Shown piece after piece: positions 44,501-54,940 of a stretch of DNA of 64,000 nucleotides (positions are counted from its first letter, which is position 1; every line of letters starts with the position of its first letter). A model generated the notes under the pieces. It searched no databases, was not told where the DNA came from, and saw only the letters and a program-made list of their open reading frames with translations. Source of the stretch: Effrenium voratum (Eukaryota; Sar; Dinophyceae; Suessiales; Symbiodiniaceae); assembly GCA_963377175.1 (NCBI GenBank), contig CAUJNA010003773.1, forward strand, positions 296,501 through 360,500, in the 5' to 3' direction. Made by a program: the position numbers and the translations under genes.

Positions 44501-47500
44501 TCCTGTTCCTTGAGGCGCAATTCCTCGGATGGCTGTGGCTCAACAAACCGGAATTCCAAAATGGGTTGCCCTGATAAGTGAAAACATGGACCAAAACCTG
44601 CGGTTTGCCCCTCCCGTTTGATTTTGAGCCACACCCATATGTGTTCAGTGCGCGGCAGGGGTCAGATGCGGGTGGGTGGTTTGTTGGGAATCGGACCCTC
44701 CCAGCAAAAAGAACTGTTTTTTGGAACGCAAATTGGTGCTTATTTTTGGTTTCCCTTTAAAACCAGAATCGGATTCTCCCCCAGAAGAACACAAATTGGT
44801 GTGTATTTTTGGTTTCCCTTTAAAACCAGAAAATGGGCTACCCAAAGAAAGACACACCCAGCTCTTGCAGTGCCTGATTGAAACGTGTTTCCTTGGCTTA
44901 ACCCACAGCCAGCCCGTCGTTGCCGTCCGTGCTGATGATCAAGCCTGCCATCAAAAGAAGCATAAGGAAAACCTGAGACGTTTAGCCACACATTGCAACG
45001 GTGTCCCCTGTTCTGAGACATCATTCAAAATTCTCATCAAGTCCATGTCAGGCGCGCCTGGCTGTCAGATCCAACCAACAACGGACTGAAACCAGTCCAA
45101 CAAGTGCAAGGCCGCAATCTCCATGGAAGCAACTCTTGGTCTGCAACCCTGTCAAAGTGATGACGACGATGACGATGACGACGGTGATCATGGTCATGAA
45201 ACTAGTGGTAGAGCTGAATATGGGTGTTTATTCGAGGGTACCTGTTGTTTTTGTGGTTTTAAAGGGAACCAAAATCAAACGACAATTTGTTGGGGTCCCC
45301 AAAAAAGATTCCTCCAAATATGATGCTGAAGATGATACTGGAGTGGTGTCCTTGCCGTGTGTTGTGGGACCTCCTCCCCAACAACGCAGGCGGTTTCCCC
45401 TTTGGTTTCCCTTTAAGTTACAGCGAAGGATCGGCATGGGGCAGCCCGGGACGGTGCTGTTGTCCACAGGCCCGCGGTCAAAAAGCACCTTCGTGGCAGC
45501 TGCATTGCTCCAAGGCCATCAAATGGCACGCACAAACGTGCGGCGCTGCCTTCGAAGCCATATGGACTTGCCAGACGCCAAACTGGTCGATGACGCAGAC
45601 ACTCATGACTCATGACACCAAACTACTGTAACCGTGAAATCATGGCTAATGATGCAGATCTGCATTGCTGTATTGCTCGCATCCTGACGGATGCGTTTTT
45701 TGTCTGGGCCGTAAGCCACATGGCATGACAACCAAGCCGCACCTTGGCCGGGCGGATCTTGCCGTGCGCCATCTTCACAGCCTCCGTCATCCCGTCGACC
45801 AAAGCCTGCCCAATGGCTGGACGCGCTGCGCGTGATGTTCAAGAGCCAGGTGCCATTGGGCTTGTCTGAGCACTCATTCATCCCAGCCTGGGTAGACTGC
45901 TTCACGTAGCCAAAGGAGGAAACCTGATACAAATAATACCTCGGCACGCGGTCCGCCAACCTTGGGAAGTTCCACCAGCCTCTGCGCTTTTGTCATTAGG
46001 TCAGGTTCAAGTGGGTGTCTCTTTTTTGGGGCACTCCCAAAATGTTGGTTTTCCCCTTTCTTTTCCTTTTGGCTTCCCTTCCAAACCAACCAAGAAAGGG
46101 GGTCCCTCAAAAGCTGCCGCGCCCAAACCTGTTCTGATCGAGCCACGGGCTTGTGCCGGCGGGGCCCATGTGGGTGTGGCTCGGCCCGATCATGACATTG
46201 TGCCTTCCGGGTCACGGCGCCAGTACATGTCTCGAAACAGGGGGCAACTTCAGATGCGGTTCACGGGAATCCGGCTAGCACAGCTGGCGTCCTTTTGGCT
46301 TCCCAATAAATGCCACTCAACAGGGGGGTACACATTCTGAGAAGGGAAGGTGTCTTTGTGAGGGTGCTTGTTTACGCTTGAAAGGACAACTCTAGGGTCC
46401 CCTACATTCACACATGCCCAGAAGGAATGTGACAGCAATGCGGCCGTGCGCAAACTGGAAATTAGTCCACAGCTCGTGCGCTGATATGAGCTTAACGGTC
46501 TGAAGTGAGGATGTTGTGCTTGCAATATCCTTAAATGGCACCTTGGCAAAGACCAAATAAAACCTGCGCATACCTGCGCTCTTCCCAAAGTCGTTCATCT
46601 TGAGCCACACCCATTTTGAGACTCACCCACCTTCCCTGGAGGCCGCCTGCTGTAGAGGCCTGGCAGCTCTGCCAGCAACCTCCTCTCCAGTCCCTGGATC
46701 AAAGATTCGGTGGCCGCCCAGGTGTCTACCGCCACGAAGGCCAGGCGCCTCGGATCGCCGGATCTCGGGTCGCTTCAGCAAGGTCCCCGCACCCCGATTT
46801 GGCGACCAGAAGACGATCTTGACTCTGGTCGCCTTGGAAAGGGGTCGGTTGAAAGCAACGGATCGGCCCTTGAGACAAACAGAAATCGGTGAATCTGTGA
46901 TGGGGAAACAGACACTCCTTCACCTTTTCCGGACTCCCAAGAGGCCCCATGCGTTCGGCCACAGCCAGGAAAGATAGAGTGTACTTGTGCGCGCGCGCTG
47001 CAAAAAGTCGGGTTGCGCGATGTCCGCAACTGTGCACAAAACCAACCCAGACTTCCCAGCTAAGCTGGGAATATGGGAATTCAAGGACTGGAAGTTCTGA
47101 ACCTCCCAAAACACCAAGTGGGGTGATGTCATTCAAAAAAATATTCGTGCAAGTGTAGGATTGCGGGATTCGGACCACTGCACAACACCAGGGCGGGCTC
47201 CCGCGGAACGGAGTCATCTATATACACGTCGTAGAAGGGTGATATATACACCTCGTGGAGGGTCATATACATACACCTCGTGGAAGTGTACGTCTCATGC
47301 AAGGGAGATGCATAACAATCAAACAACTCTGCAGCATCCAATAACTTGGGTCGCCAATCGCTTGCAAGCAGCACGCCACCAAAGCACCAGGCTGGGCACA
47401 AGAAGAACGCCTGCCCAAAGAGCAATTCCCAGGATCGGAGTATCTGGGTACATGTCCACGAAAACAATCAAGCTGATCTGAATGGCAAGTGCCAAGCCCG

Positions 47501-50482
47501 CAGCAAAAGCCGTTGCGAAGAGCTTGCGCAGCACTGGATGACAGCCGGACGACCATCGAACGCAAAGATAAATCGATGAAATCCACAAGGGGCAGACCAC
47601 AAAGAGGCCGTATACACCGGTGAGAAAGTACCCCAATCCAGACACAACTTTATCTTTGTTCCACTCGCCAGCGGCAAAATCCATTTGCAACCAAAAGGCT
47701 GGAAGATGTGAAGCTATCATCCAGCCGTAGGGATAACACATCCCGCCCAAATGATGCGCCAAAGAACCTCTCACATGATCTTTCATTGACATTTCGAATT
47801 CCGCAATGGAGCCGAACCAAAGCTGGATGCATTGCAGGAGAATTTCGCGGTCACATGGCGTGGGTGAACCATCTAGGGCATGGTGACCCTTTGAGCAGCA
47901 GTAGCACTTGGTGTCCGCAGCACTGAAACTCTGCAACTGGCCTTGCATTGTCTCTACGTTTTCGCCATGATGCATCACGGCAGTTCCAGCCATCCATCCG
48001 TAGATGCAGACACCCAACATGGCAATCACGAATGACAGAGAGCCAGTTTGTGGAAAAGTGATGGAGCCAAAACATAGTGCGACATTGAATCCAAAGCACG
48101 TGATGCACAAGATTGCCAGCGATATGGGCTGGACCCGCACCTTTACTGTCTCTTCATCCTCGTGAGCCTTGAGAAACGCGGCCAATTCGAAGTTGCACCA
48201 CAATCTCTCGCAGTAGCTGCGGTCCCAAATGACCAACAGCTCCTCAGAGTTCTTCAGCACGCCGCCAAGACTCACGACACCCTGTGCCTTGGCCGCGGGG
48301 TCGCGCTGATCAATGCACAGGCGGTCCAGGAACACCTGCTCCTTAGGCCGCCGGAAAACCAGGACCGCCAGAAACACCAGGATCCCGGTAGATGAGCTCC
48401 AGGGAGCCAGAAACAGAGGCTCTGGGTCATATCGCACGACCTTCACGAAACCGGGCAACTTGCCCAAGCTGAAAAGCACCATCATCAAAAATGCTGCTGC
48501 CTGACTGGCGATGGCAGCTGCTTTGAGGTTGTAGAACAATAGCAAACTCAAGATCTTCAACCACGCTGCTGCATGCCAGCTGTGGGACACAAACCTGCGA
48601 ATCCGGCATGTGGGTGTGCTATAAGCACAACAAGTGTCACCGACACGGCTCCCTCTCAGCACATTGCCCAAGCGTGCCAGGATACGATATGCTGGTACAG
48701 ATCGGCACAGGTCGGGGTGTTGCAACTTCATCTCTGAAATGTAATCTACCATTATATTGTGAACCATCCTCCACCTGTCATAGGCTTGAGTCTCACTTTC
48801 CGTGCTCGTGGCCTTGCCAACAACCACTGTGCTTGACTCAGCCGTGGATGTATTGGACTGGCCGCCATCGCTGCCTCGCTTGCATACCTTGTCCTGTGCC
48901 ATGGCTGCCACTACGTCTTCCATGGCACGGCACAGCAAGGACGACTCACAACACTTGAAGTCTAAACGCAGCTTGAGCAAGGCAAGTTGCAAACTGGAAA
49001 ATGACTTGAGAGCTTGCAAATAACAAATAGATATAAAAGTTGCAAGGTACAACTGCAAACATCTTTGCAAAGTTACAAATGGCATTACAAGTTGCAAACA
49101 AATTACGCAACAACTCATTTGCATACAACTGACTCTCTTGCCATAGTTTTCATTGGCTGGAAAAAAACACTTGGTCGCCCGCAGTAGCATGAGGCAAGTC
49201 ATGTCGCCTGGAAAAAAACATGAAACATATGTTCGGCAGCGATAGATTTCTCTTTAAAACCAACAAGGGAAAATAACTAACAAACACTGAAAGATGCTTG
49301 CCCTTTAAAACCAACAAGGGGAGAAAAACAGTCTTACGCAAATGGAAGTGATTCAATGAACCCGCTCAAACAATCACGCAATCACCTCCTGCACGATTTG
49401 ACGATCAGTGGATAGAATTCTCTTTCAGCGCTTTGAACAATAAACTCATCCATGCTTAGCCTATTGGCTTAACAACTCCATCCGTGGCTGTCACTATGCA
49501 ATCCAGGAGGCTTGTCGGTATCCGGCTCCACGAAAATGAACGCGCGGGCATGCAAACCTAAGAATGAGGCAATGTAGCCCAGCGCTTGCAGTTACCACTA
49601 TAGTAGGTAGCCGGGATGGCAACCAGAAGCAGTAGGAAAACACGGGTTCATCAATTGCAACGAGGCGTTTCGTTTGATCAGCTTGCTCTAAGGCTGTGGC
49701 CTCTCAAGCGAAGGGCGGAGATGCTGAAATATGCTGATTTAGGCACTCTGAAGGGCAAAGACCCGGGAAATCCGGTCTTTGAGTGCTACAAATCGCAAAT
49801 GCACCCTTCTCGCGGCGACCAGATGGTTGGAAAGATTGTAAGGCTGCAGGCAAGATACGCATGTGGATGCCGGTCACACGCTGGTCTTGCTCGGCATATC
49901 CCATCATCACAACCTCCTTAACCAAGCAACGGGATGCACAATCCTCCCCGCAGAAACTCGAGGTTTAGTGTGCCCGTAGCATGTCCGTATACATAATTTT
50001 CTGGAGCTGCCAGAAACGCGAATTCAATTACGCCAGATTGGCCCGCGCCCAACCCTGCGACATCCCAACACTGTCAGACCACGAAAACACAGCGGGTCAA
50101 CCACTTTTAGGGGTCCATCTCCTATTTCGAGACATATCATGCCCCAAGCCGGATTCAAAGACTCCGTCACTGCACTGGACCACTTCGATCCAAGTGGCTG
50201 CAGCTGGCCCGGTGACATCAGCGATGCCGACGCCTCACTTGACGTGGCTGTCTCTTGGGTACCCGTTTCAGCTCGGATTGAAGGGAGACCAAAAGAACAC
50301 CCAAATTTGGGGGGGTCCGCATGAGTCCGCCCATTTGGACAGGAACCCCACACACCAAAAAACATGTCGACACATATCCAGTTGGATATCCTAGGGCTGG
50401 TGCCCACATGAAAGTTGGCAGCGCCGGCGACACAGCGCAGCACGACCGCGATGCCGAGCCTTAGATGAGGTGACAGCGGCAT
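32955..50482 (-). CDS. Neutral ceramidase, 30 exons, complete
   Basis: Hydrolyses ceramide to sphingosine and fatty acid. Exons: 50404-50482 (putative Met, hydrophobic N-terminus), 50199-50233, 49859-49916 (MMGYAEQDQ), 49512-49557 (HARAF), 46647-46748, 46129-46203 (SHTHMGPAG, zinc His), 45888-45960, 45743-45805, 45453-45488, 45312-45350, 43542-43659 (NWFSVHATSM, catalytic Ser), 42973-43043 (DNKGYA), 42536-42660 (GPFVAAF..GDVSPN), 41865-41960, 41370-41463, 40901-40995 (FAAGTTDGP), 40529-40603, 40054-40088, 39531-39617, 38950-39024 (GEFTTMAGRR), 38690-38724, 38007-38123 (QRYEGAS), 37264-37339, 35153-35217, 34534-34608 (HPRNNLR), 34311-34331, 33969-34011, 33491-33557, 33137-33186, 32955-33004 (TGA). 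The sum is 2076 nt, 691 residues, with phase kept throughout, so it is probably functional. A hydrophobic N-terminus suggests a secreted or ER-targeted enzyme. Exons 9-10 and the donor at 33491 are the least certain. Confidence 0.93.
33740..33870. mobile_element. Dispersed intron element, family F copy 2
   Basis: Starts gtcaaaacctagcattc and ends caggttttgattgtggg (short inverted repeat gtcaaaacct / aggttttgat). The core has accgtgtaaagaattaaaag and gcggctgcacccat. It lies in the ceramidase intron 33558-33968. Confidence 0.6.
38450..38648. repeat. GAGCAACC / AACC / AAGC microsatellite
   Basis: Tandem gagcaacc passes into aacc, aagc and aacc again. It lies in the ceramidase intron 38124-38689. 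The Gln/Ser/Lys-rich ORFs across it are repeat artefacts. Confidence 0.95.
39190..39275. mobile_element. Dispersed intron element, family F copy 3
   Basis: Carries accatgtaaagaatgaagaa, ggcggccgcgg, ttactaaccttcatctaccc and gggttttgatgg, matching the 33740 copy. It lies in the ceramidase intron 39025-39530. Confidence 0.6.
40138..40261. mobile_element. MITE-like element, family D copy 2
   Basis: Left end ttggacgaaattcatttcgc then accacctaagaaacc; right end gggtttctcaggtggtgc then ggatttcgtccatcc. These are inverted repeats of about 28 bp. It lies in the ceramidase intron 40089-40528. Confidence 0.65.
41974..42021. repeat. Interstitial telomere-like TTTAGGG motif
   Basis: The units tttagtc, tttagtc, tttaggg, cttaggg, tttaggg and ttt run in succession on the plus strand. 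TTTAGGG is the plant-type telomere unit, also used by dinoflagellates. On the coding strand it reads as CCCTAAA and lies just upstream of the acceptor of the ceramidase exon at 41960. Confidence 0.7.
42747..42870. mobile_element. Dispersed intron element, family E copy 2
   Basis: Carries aaaaggttccttacatggga, tgaccagtagggaaaccacc and aatgttgatcaacccc, shared with 11243-11380. It lies in the ceramidase intron 42661-42972. Confidence 0.55.
43276..43410. mobile_element. MITE-like element, family B copy 3
   Basis: Left end catggccatggggtcaaaat and right end cggttttgacaaccacagcc are imperfect inverted repeats. The core ccccactaaaataggttc is identical to copy 1. It lies in the ceramidase intron 43044-43541. 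Confidence 0.75.
44529..44640. mobile_element. MITE-like element, family A copy 2
   Basis: Begins atggctgtggctcaacaaac and ends attttgagccacacccatat, inverted ends matching the 7450-7517 hairpin. It lies in the ceramidase intron 43660-45311. Confidence 0.65.
47319..48923 (-). CDS. Multi-pass membrane protein with TIR-like domain, single exon, nested gene
   Basis: One uninterrupted frame; the best start is ATG at 48923 (534 residues, MEDVVAAMAQ). The frame stays open 93 codons further to 49202, but that part is AT-rich with ttgcaaa repeats and looks like 5' leader. RRFVSHSW at about 109-116 resembles the first strand of a TIR-type fold. EQVFLDRLCIDQRD at about 195-208 and LLVIWDRSYCERLWCNFELAAF at about 229-250 resemble its later parts; the Glu after WCNF sits where TIR enzymes have a catalytic Glu. 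Between the first two blocks are two hydrophobic segments (about 122-153 and 176-190). Further membrane segments lie at about 265-312 and 425-517, with a Cys-rich loop (CYCC, CDRE) between. Function is unknown. It lies inside ceramidase intron 46749-49511, same strand. Absence of introns fits a retroposed copy. Confidence 0.8.
   Translation of the reverse strand: MEDVVAAMAQDKVCKRGSDGGQSNTSTAESSTVVVGKATSTESETQAYDRWRMVHNIMVDYISEMKLQHPDLCRSVPAYRILARLGNVLRGSRVGDTCCAYSTPTCRIRRFVSHSWHAAAWLKILSLLLFYNLKAAAIASQAAAFLMMVLFSLGKLPGFVKVVRYDPEPLFLAPWSSSTGILVFLAVLVFRRPKEQVFLDRLCIDQRDPAAKAQGVVSLGGVLKNSEELLVIWDRSYCERLWCNFELAAFLKAHEDEETVKVRVQPISLAILCITCFGFNVALCFGSITFPQTGSLSFVIAMLGVCIYGWMAGTAVMHHGENVETMQGQLQSFSAADTKCYCCSKGHHALDGSPTPCDREILLQCIQLWFGSIAEFEMSMKDHVRGSLAHHLGGMCYPYGWMIASHLPAFWLQMDFAAGEWNKDKVVSGLGYFLTGVYGLFVVCPLWISSIYLCVRWSSGCHPVLRKLFATAFAAGLALAIQISLIVFVDMYPDTPILGIALWAGVLLVPSLVLWWRAACKRLATQVIGCCRVV
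49150..49348. mobile_element. Degenerate family C-like element
   Basis: Contains two copies of ctttaaaaccaacaaggg and ends acgcaaatggaag, as in family C. The left terminus is not clear. It overlaps the 5' region of the nested membrane-protein gene. Confidence 0.45.
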
Positions 50483-50499
50483 AAAAAGCAAAGCAAACC

Positions 50500-53400
50500 A
50501 AATATGAAGTTTAATGGGGCCCCTTTGGTGGACATCATGTAGGTGGGGATTCGTTTCCACCACCCCATGTTGGGGGTTCGATATTGAAACTCACTGCCGA
50601 AACGCACTCAGGCACGACAGCATCAAGCACAAAAGAACGCCAATGCCCAAACTGGCCAAGATGCCAAAGGTTCCTCGCACCCACGGAACCAGGCATTTTG
50701 GCCAGCATACTCACGCTTGAGATAGCGGACAAGGCTTAAATAGATATTGAGACTAAGTTACACCTTGGTATTCAAAACAGCATCCTGATCTCCTTGGTTG
50801 CTTTGGAAATACAAGGTTTCATGTTCGAGGCATCCGAAATGCCTGCAAGTCGTGCCAGGTACACAAACATGTTGGCGCCAACCCTCAACAGACCTTCGCC
50901 TGCCACCCCAAGCCCAAATCCATGAGCGTAGTTCTCGCCTTGCCGTCGAGCACGACCTCAAAGCACAAGCGCCAATGACAACTCTGCGCACACAACTCTC
51001 TCATCTTCACACCCGAAAATCAAGGCTGTAGAAGCTAGGTTGCGAATAGTCGAACACAAACACGGAATCCGGCTATGGCTGCATGCTATTCGCAAGGCTG
51101 CGAGTCTCCAGTCCTTGATCAAAGCTTTTGACTCAGTTGGGTTGCTGCTCAATCTAGAGAAGGCTCATCCCATAATGAAGCCAGGTCAAGAAGAGGAAAA
51201 CGCCCATCCGAAGTGGGTCCGTGTTTGCAAAATCGAGTCCTACCCGCCAGGCGGGTTTTTGTGCCACTCCGAAACTTCCCTTCAAAGAAGAAACACACAC
51301 GTCCGTACAACACCCCCAACGCAAGCAGAAAAAGGTAAGCATGTCGGAGCCAACTCGTCAGGGAGTGCGTCATTCTTTCTAACAAATGGGCCCAAAAAAT
51401 GGTGTGGGTCCCCAACAAGGGCTTTTGGTGGGCCATTTTTGGGGGTAGCCTCACAAGCTCCTCCCTCCCTCAAACCCGAGGAGTGCGCGCAGCGCAGCAG
51501 CCGCCAGGACGCCAGAGGCGAAATGCCCCGCCTACGGTCGGTCACCGTTTTCTCCGAGACCGGCCACCGCCAGCCACGTGTGGGGGTTTGCCGTTTTTTC
51601 TGCTCTGATAGGGTTGGTTTGATCAGAAGGACATGGGATGATAGGGGGGGGATCCCTTTTTGTGGGGATTCAGACCACTTTTGGAGGGAAGGGTTGGTAA
51701 GACACATCTGGGTCGATCAAAAGGACCTCATGGGATAACACCGTTGCTTGAATACCACTGAAAAGATTTGATGCTTCATCGGAAAAGTTGCCCATGGTCA
51801 TGCGCGGGCACTTTTGTCATCCCATGACCAGAAACGCGGGCACATGCCGCAATCCTCAGTTGTCTGTGGGCCAGACCGACAGGGCAGGGCTGGTTCTCCA
51901 GACCGTTGTCGCGCGCACCAGGCCTCATTGCCACGACAAACACCAATTGGTGGGTCAACTGATTCGCACTCTCGGTGAGCATCCTGCCACGTCTCCGAAA
52001 AAACATGATTGTTTCATGGTAAATCCGGGAGAACTGCCAGGCAACCTGTTGGAAAAGGTCCGGGCTTCGGTTCTCATCCACCTGACAAGAGATTACGGCC
52101 GACAAACCGGGCTCGCTCATTAAGATGAAGTCCATCCTTCTACAGAGGTACTTGGGTTTGTGTCCAAATACGGGTCACCCAAAATGGCAAGGGCTTCCTT
52201 TTGCACTCAACAGAGATCCTTACATTATACACCTGAACATTGCCTTGTCAATGGTGGTTTCCCCTTATGTTGGTCTTGAAAAAGCCACATGTTTCAAATG
52301 GTTGCAAATCTTTTCAGCCCTGCTCAGCAAAGCAGGGAACCTGCCAAAGGAACCAAACCCATCCTTTCTCTGCCTGTGCCTTTTGACCCATGAAACTGGC
52401 TTTGCTATCTGCATCGCTCGGTCTCTGTGGCACCTAGGAATGTGGCTTTGCCCCCGGTTTTCTATGAATGGCCGTCAATTTTTACGAGCTGGAACCTCCT
52501 CAACAGTGGGTGGACATGAATCCCCGCCGAAATACTGTACACCAAGGGGTCCCTAATGAAACTTCAAATCCGATTGGTTAACCCTGATTGAAATGCAGAC
52601 ATGTGCAATCTCTTGCGCATGCAGCGCGAAGGCAACAAGGCCGGCTGCGCGGCTCTACTGTTGATCTGATGGATGATCGTGGCCTTGGTCAGCCGTGCTC
52701 ATGTCGATCTTCCCCCTCGAAATCAACACGGACAACTGACAGCACCAATTGCAAATCCTTCTGAAACTCACATGTTTGCGTGCTCTGCAAAAAGTGGGGC
52801 CTGGGTGCCATTGGCGCGTGGCTAAGCATCATTCATTTGCACCCCACTAGCCCAGCTTCGTGGCACTCCAAGGCCCCGGCCCGCTCCACGGGTGCGATAA
52901 CCGCTCTGGCTGCCTGGCGAGTTGAAACGGAAATGTGAATTTTGATGGGGGACCCTTTGGTGGACATCACTTATATAGGTGGGGAGAAATATCCACTGGC
53001 CACTTGTGAGGTGTTCCCCTTTTTTCTTAAAAAAAAGGGAAAAGGCTTTGGCTCAAAAAAGCGGCGCCCATGTTTATCCAGTTGGATGGAAACACGACCT
53101 AGCTAACCCCAGCTCTTTCTCATTGTGAGCCAACCTCTTCTGAATTTCACCTCGCCCTGGAGTGAAGCGAACATGAAGGAACTTGCGTGCCACCCCCTCA
53201 CTCGGCCAATGGCGGCGGCCGCGCCATGGCCAACGCGCTTTGCCCGGGCTCAGGCAAACCAGGCGAACATGCAGCAAACAAAACTCGCGGCCTAAGTTTG
53301 CCCAAGTCGAACACATGCAGTTTGGCACGTCGATGAATGCAAATGTCAGATCTGGCATCTCGCGCAAGCGCAGCTACATGTCAATGTGTTTTTGCCTGTG

Positions 53401-54940
53401 TGTTCTTAGTTTTGTGACCCCCGGTATTAGCTTGAGCCCATGTTCCCAAGGTGGGGGCTGCAATCCATCCTGGCTCGTCTCATGCAATCCTGGGGCATAG
53501 TGTTATTAAAACCAATCTAGCCTAAGTGCATGTATAGCGGAATGCACCTTGAACTTCCAAGCCTTAAAGTGGCTGTACATCCCGCCCAACACCCATGTTG
53601 GGTTCAATGGGATATTTTGCCACTGGCCGCTTTTATTCTTGCGCAGTGGAAATCGGTGATTGCCTGACCCATGTGAAGCGCGTAGCTATGGCGCTGCCAG
53701 CGATGATCTACATCCGTCTCGCCTGCCAGAAATCGGGTGTCTCCTTTCGCGATTTTGGGGTTGTTGGTGTTGTTGACCAGGGATGCCGAAAGAACAACAC
53801 CCATTTCGAGGTTTCTTTGTTTTTGAAGCAAACCCACCTAAGAGTTGATTACTAGAACTGCAACTGGAGGTGTTCAACGCTGCCTGAGCGCACTGTCCCC
53901 TGGTGGATGGTTGCGGTGATCGTGCCAGGGCGCGCGCAAATTTGGCGAACCTGCTGGGATCCCATTTGGCTGTGGCTCCAACACGTGTACCGAAAGCTCA
54001 AACAAGTGTACCAAAATGGCACCTGGTAAATGGGACCCAAGACTAAAATCTGCGTCCCTATGGCCACAGCGCGGCAGTCACCGGCGAGTGATCCACTGCT
54101 TTCTGGCCCAGCCTCAGGCTCTCTGAAGGAGAACCCCTGGTACGTGTGCCATGGGCGTGCCTTTGTGGGGGGAACCTTTTTTGGCTTTCAGATCTTGACC
54201 TTTTTTGGGAGGGGGGTTGCGCTATGGAGTTCCCTCAAAACTCCTCACACGGGCCAGTCAGAAAAAACAAATAATTCTGGCTTGGCTGTGGATTTGTTCA
54301 TGGCGTCCATACAATCGGCATTTCACTGAGTCGGCACCCCTTGGCACAAAGGATCGATGCTGTCGACGCAACTCTTTCAGTGAGCGCCATGTTCTGCACC
54401 GCTTTGGTTTCTGGGACACCGGCGCTAGACGCCCAGCAAACAGCATGGACCTCCTAACAGTTTTCGCGCGATGGGAAACCAAACCAGTGGGACACGGAGG
54501 CAAACGGGGTGAGCCTTGGTATGAGTTTGATGGGGACCCTTTGTCCAGCTGGCACGCGAAAGGTCTGCAACCCGCGCGAATTGCACTGTGGATTCACGAG
54601 ATTCAGGAAATTAGGACAAGTGAAGGCCCCCAGCTGAGCGCAAAGGAATATTTGCAATGCGCCGACGCATTTGGTTATGTGCCCACTTTTGGTGGGGGAT
54701 GCAAGGAACATGCAATGTTTGACGCATACCAGGAACTTTGGCCTTGCCTTTTTTGGGTTGAAGGGGGTTGCACCTAGCCCGCTCCACTCCTTCACCGCCA
54801 CGCCGTCGACGTGCCCTTGCTTTGCGGCGGGCGGACGTCCATGGCCTCAAACGCACGAGACATCCGGCTGCTTTGCCAAAAGACTCGGAAACGCCAAAGC
54901 CAAAGTCTGATTGCTGGAGTTTTGAAACATGGGGGGGGGA
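50500..54940. other. Region without a supportable gene
   Basis: Contains a repeated phrase tttgatggggaccctttg at about 50512, 52935 and 54520, and a tatccagttggat word at 50370 and 53070. A family A-like end occurs near 53968. Intervals at 51788-52123 and 53600-53850 are open on both strands for about 80-120 codons, and I cannot decide whether either is coding. No exon matches a family I recognise. Confidence 0.5.

Noticed and set aside
48900..49120. Relict spliced-leader sequence upstream of the single-exon nested gene
   Set aside because: Only a weak gctcaag-like word is present; no convincing match to the dinoflagellate leader, so retroposition is not proven.
48924..49202. In-frame N-terminal extension of the TIR-like protein (93 residues)
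   Set aside because: The stretch is AT-rich with ttgcaaa repeats and Leu/Cys/Phe-biased, unlike the downstream coding part; the ATG at 48923 is a better start.
51776..52135. 111- and 119-codon ORFs facing each other on the two strands
   Set aside because: Both look equally plausible, neither has splice context or a recognisable domain, and they cannot both be real.
54205..54777. 190-codon plus-strand ORF
   Set aside because: Part overlaps the repeated tttgatggggaccctttg phrase, and no domain or splice sites were seen.
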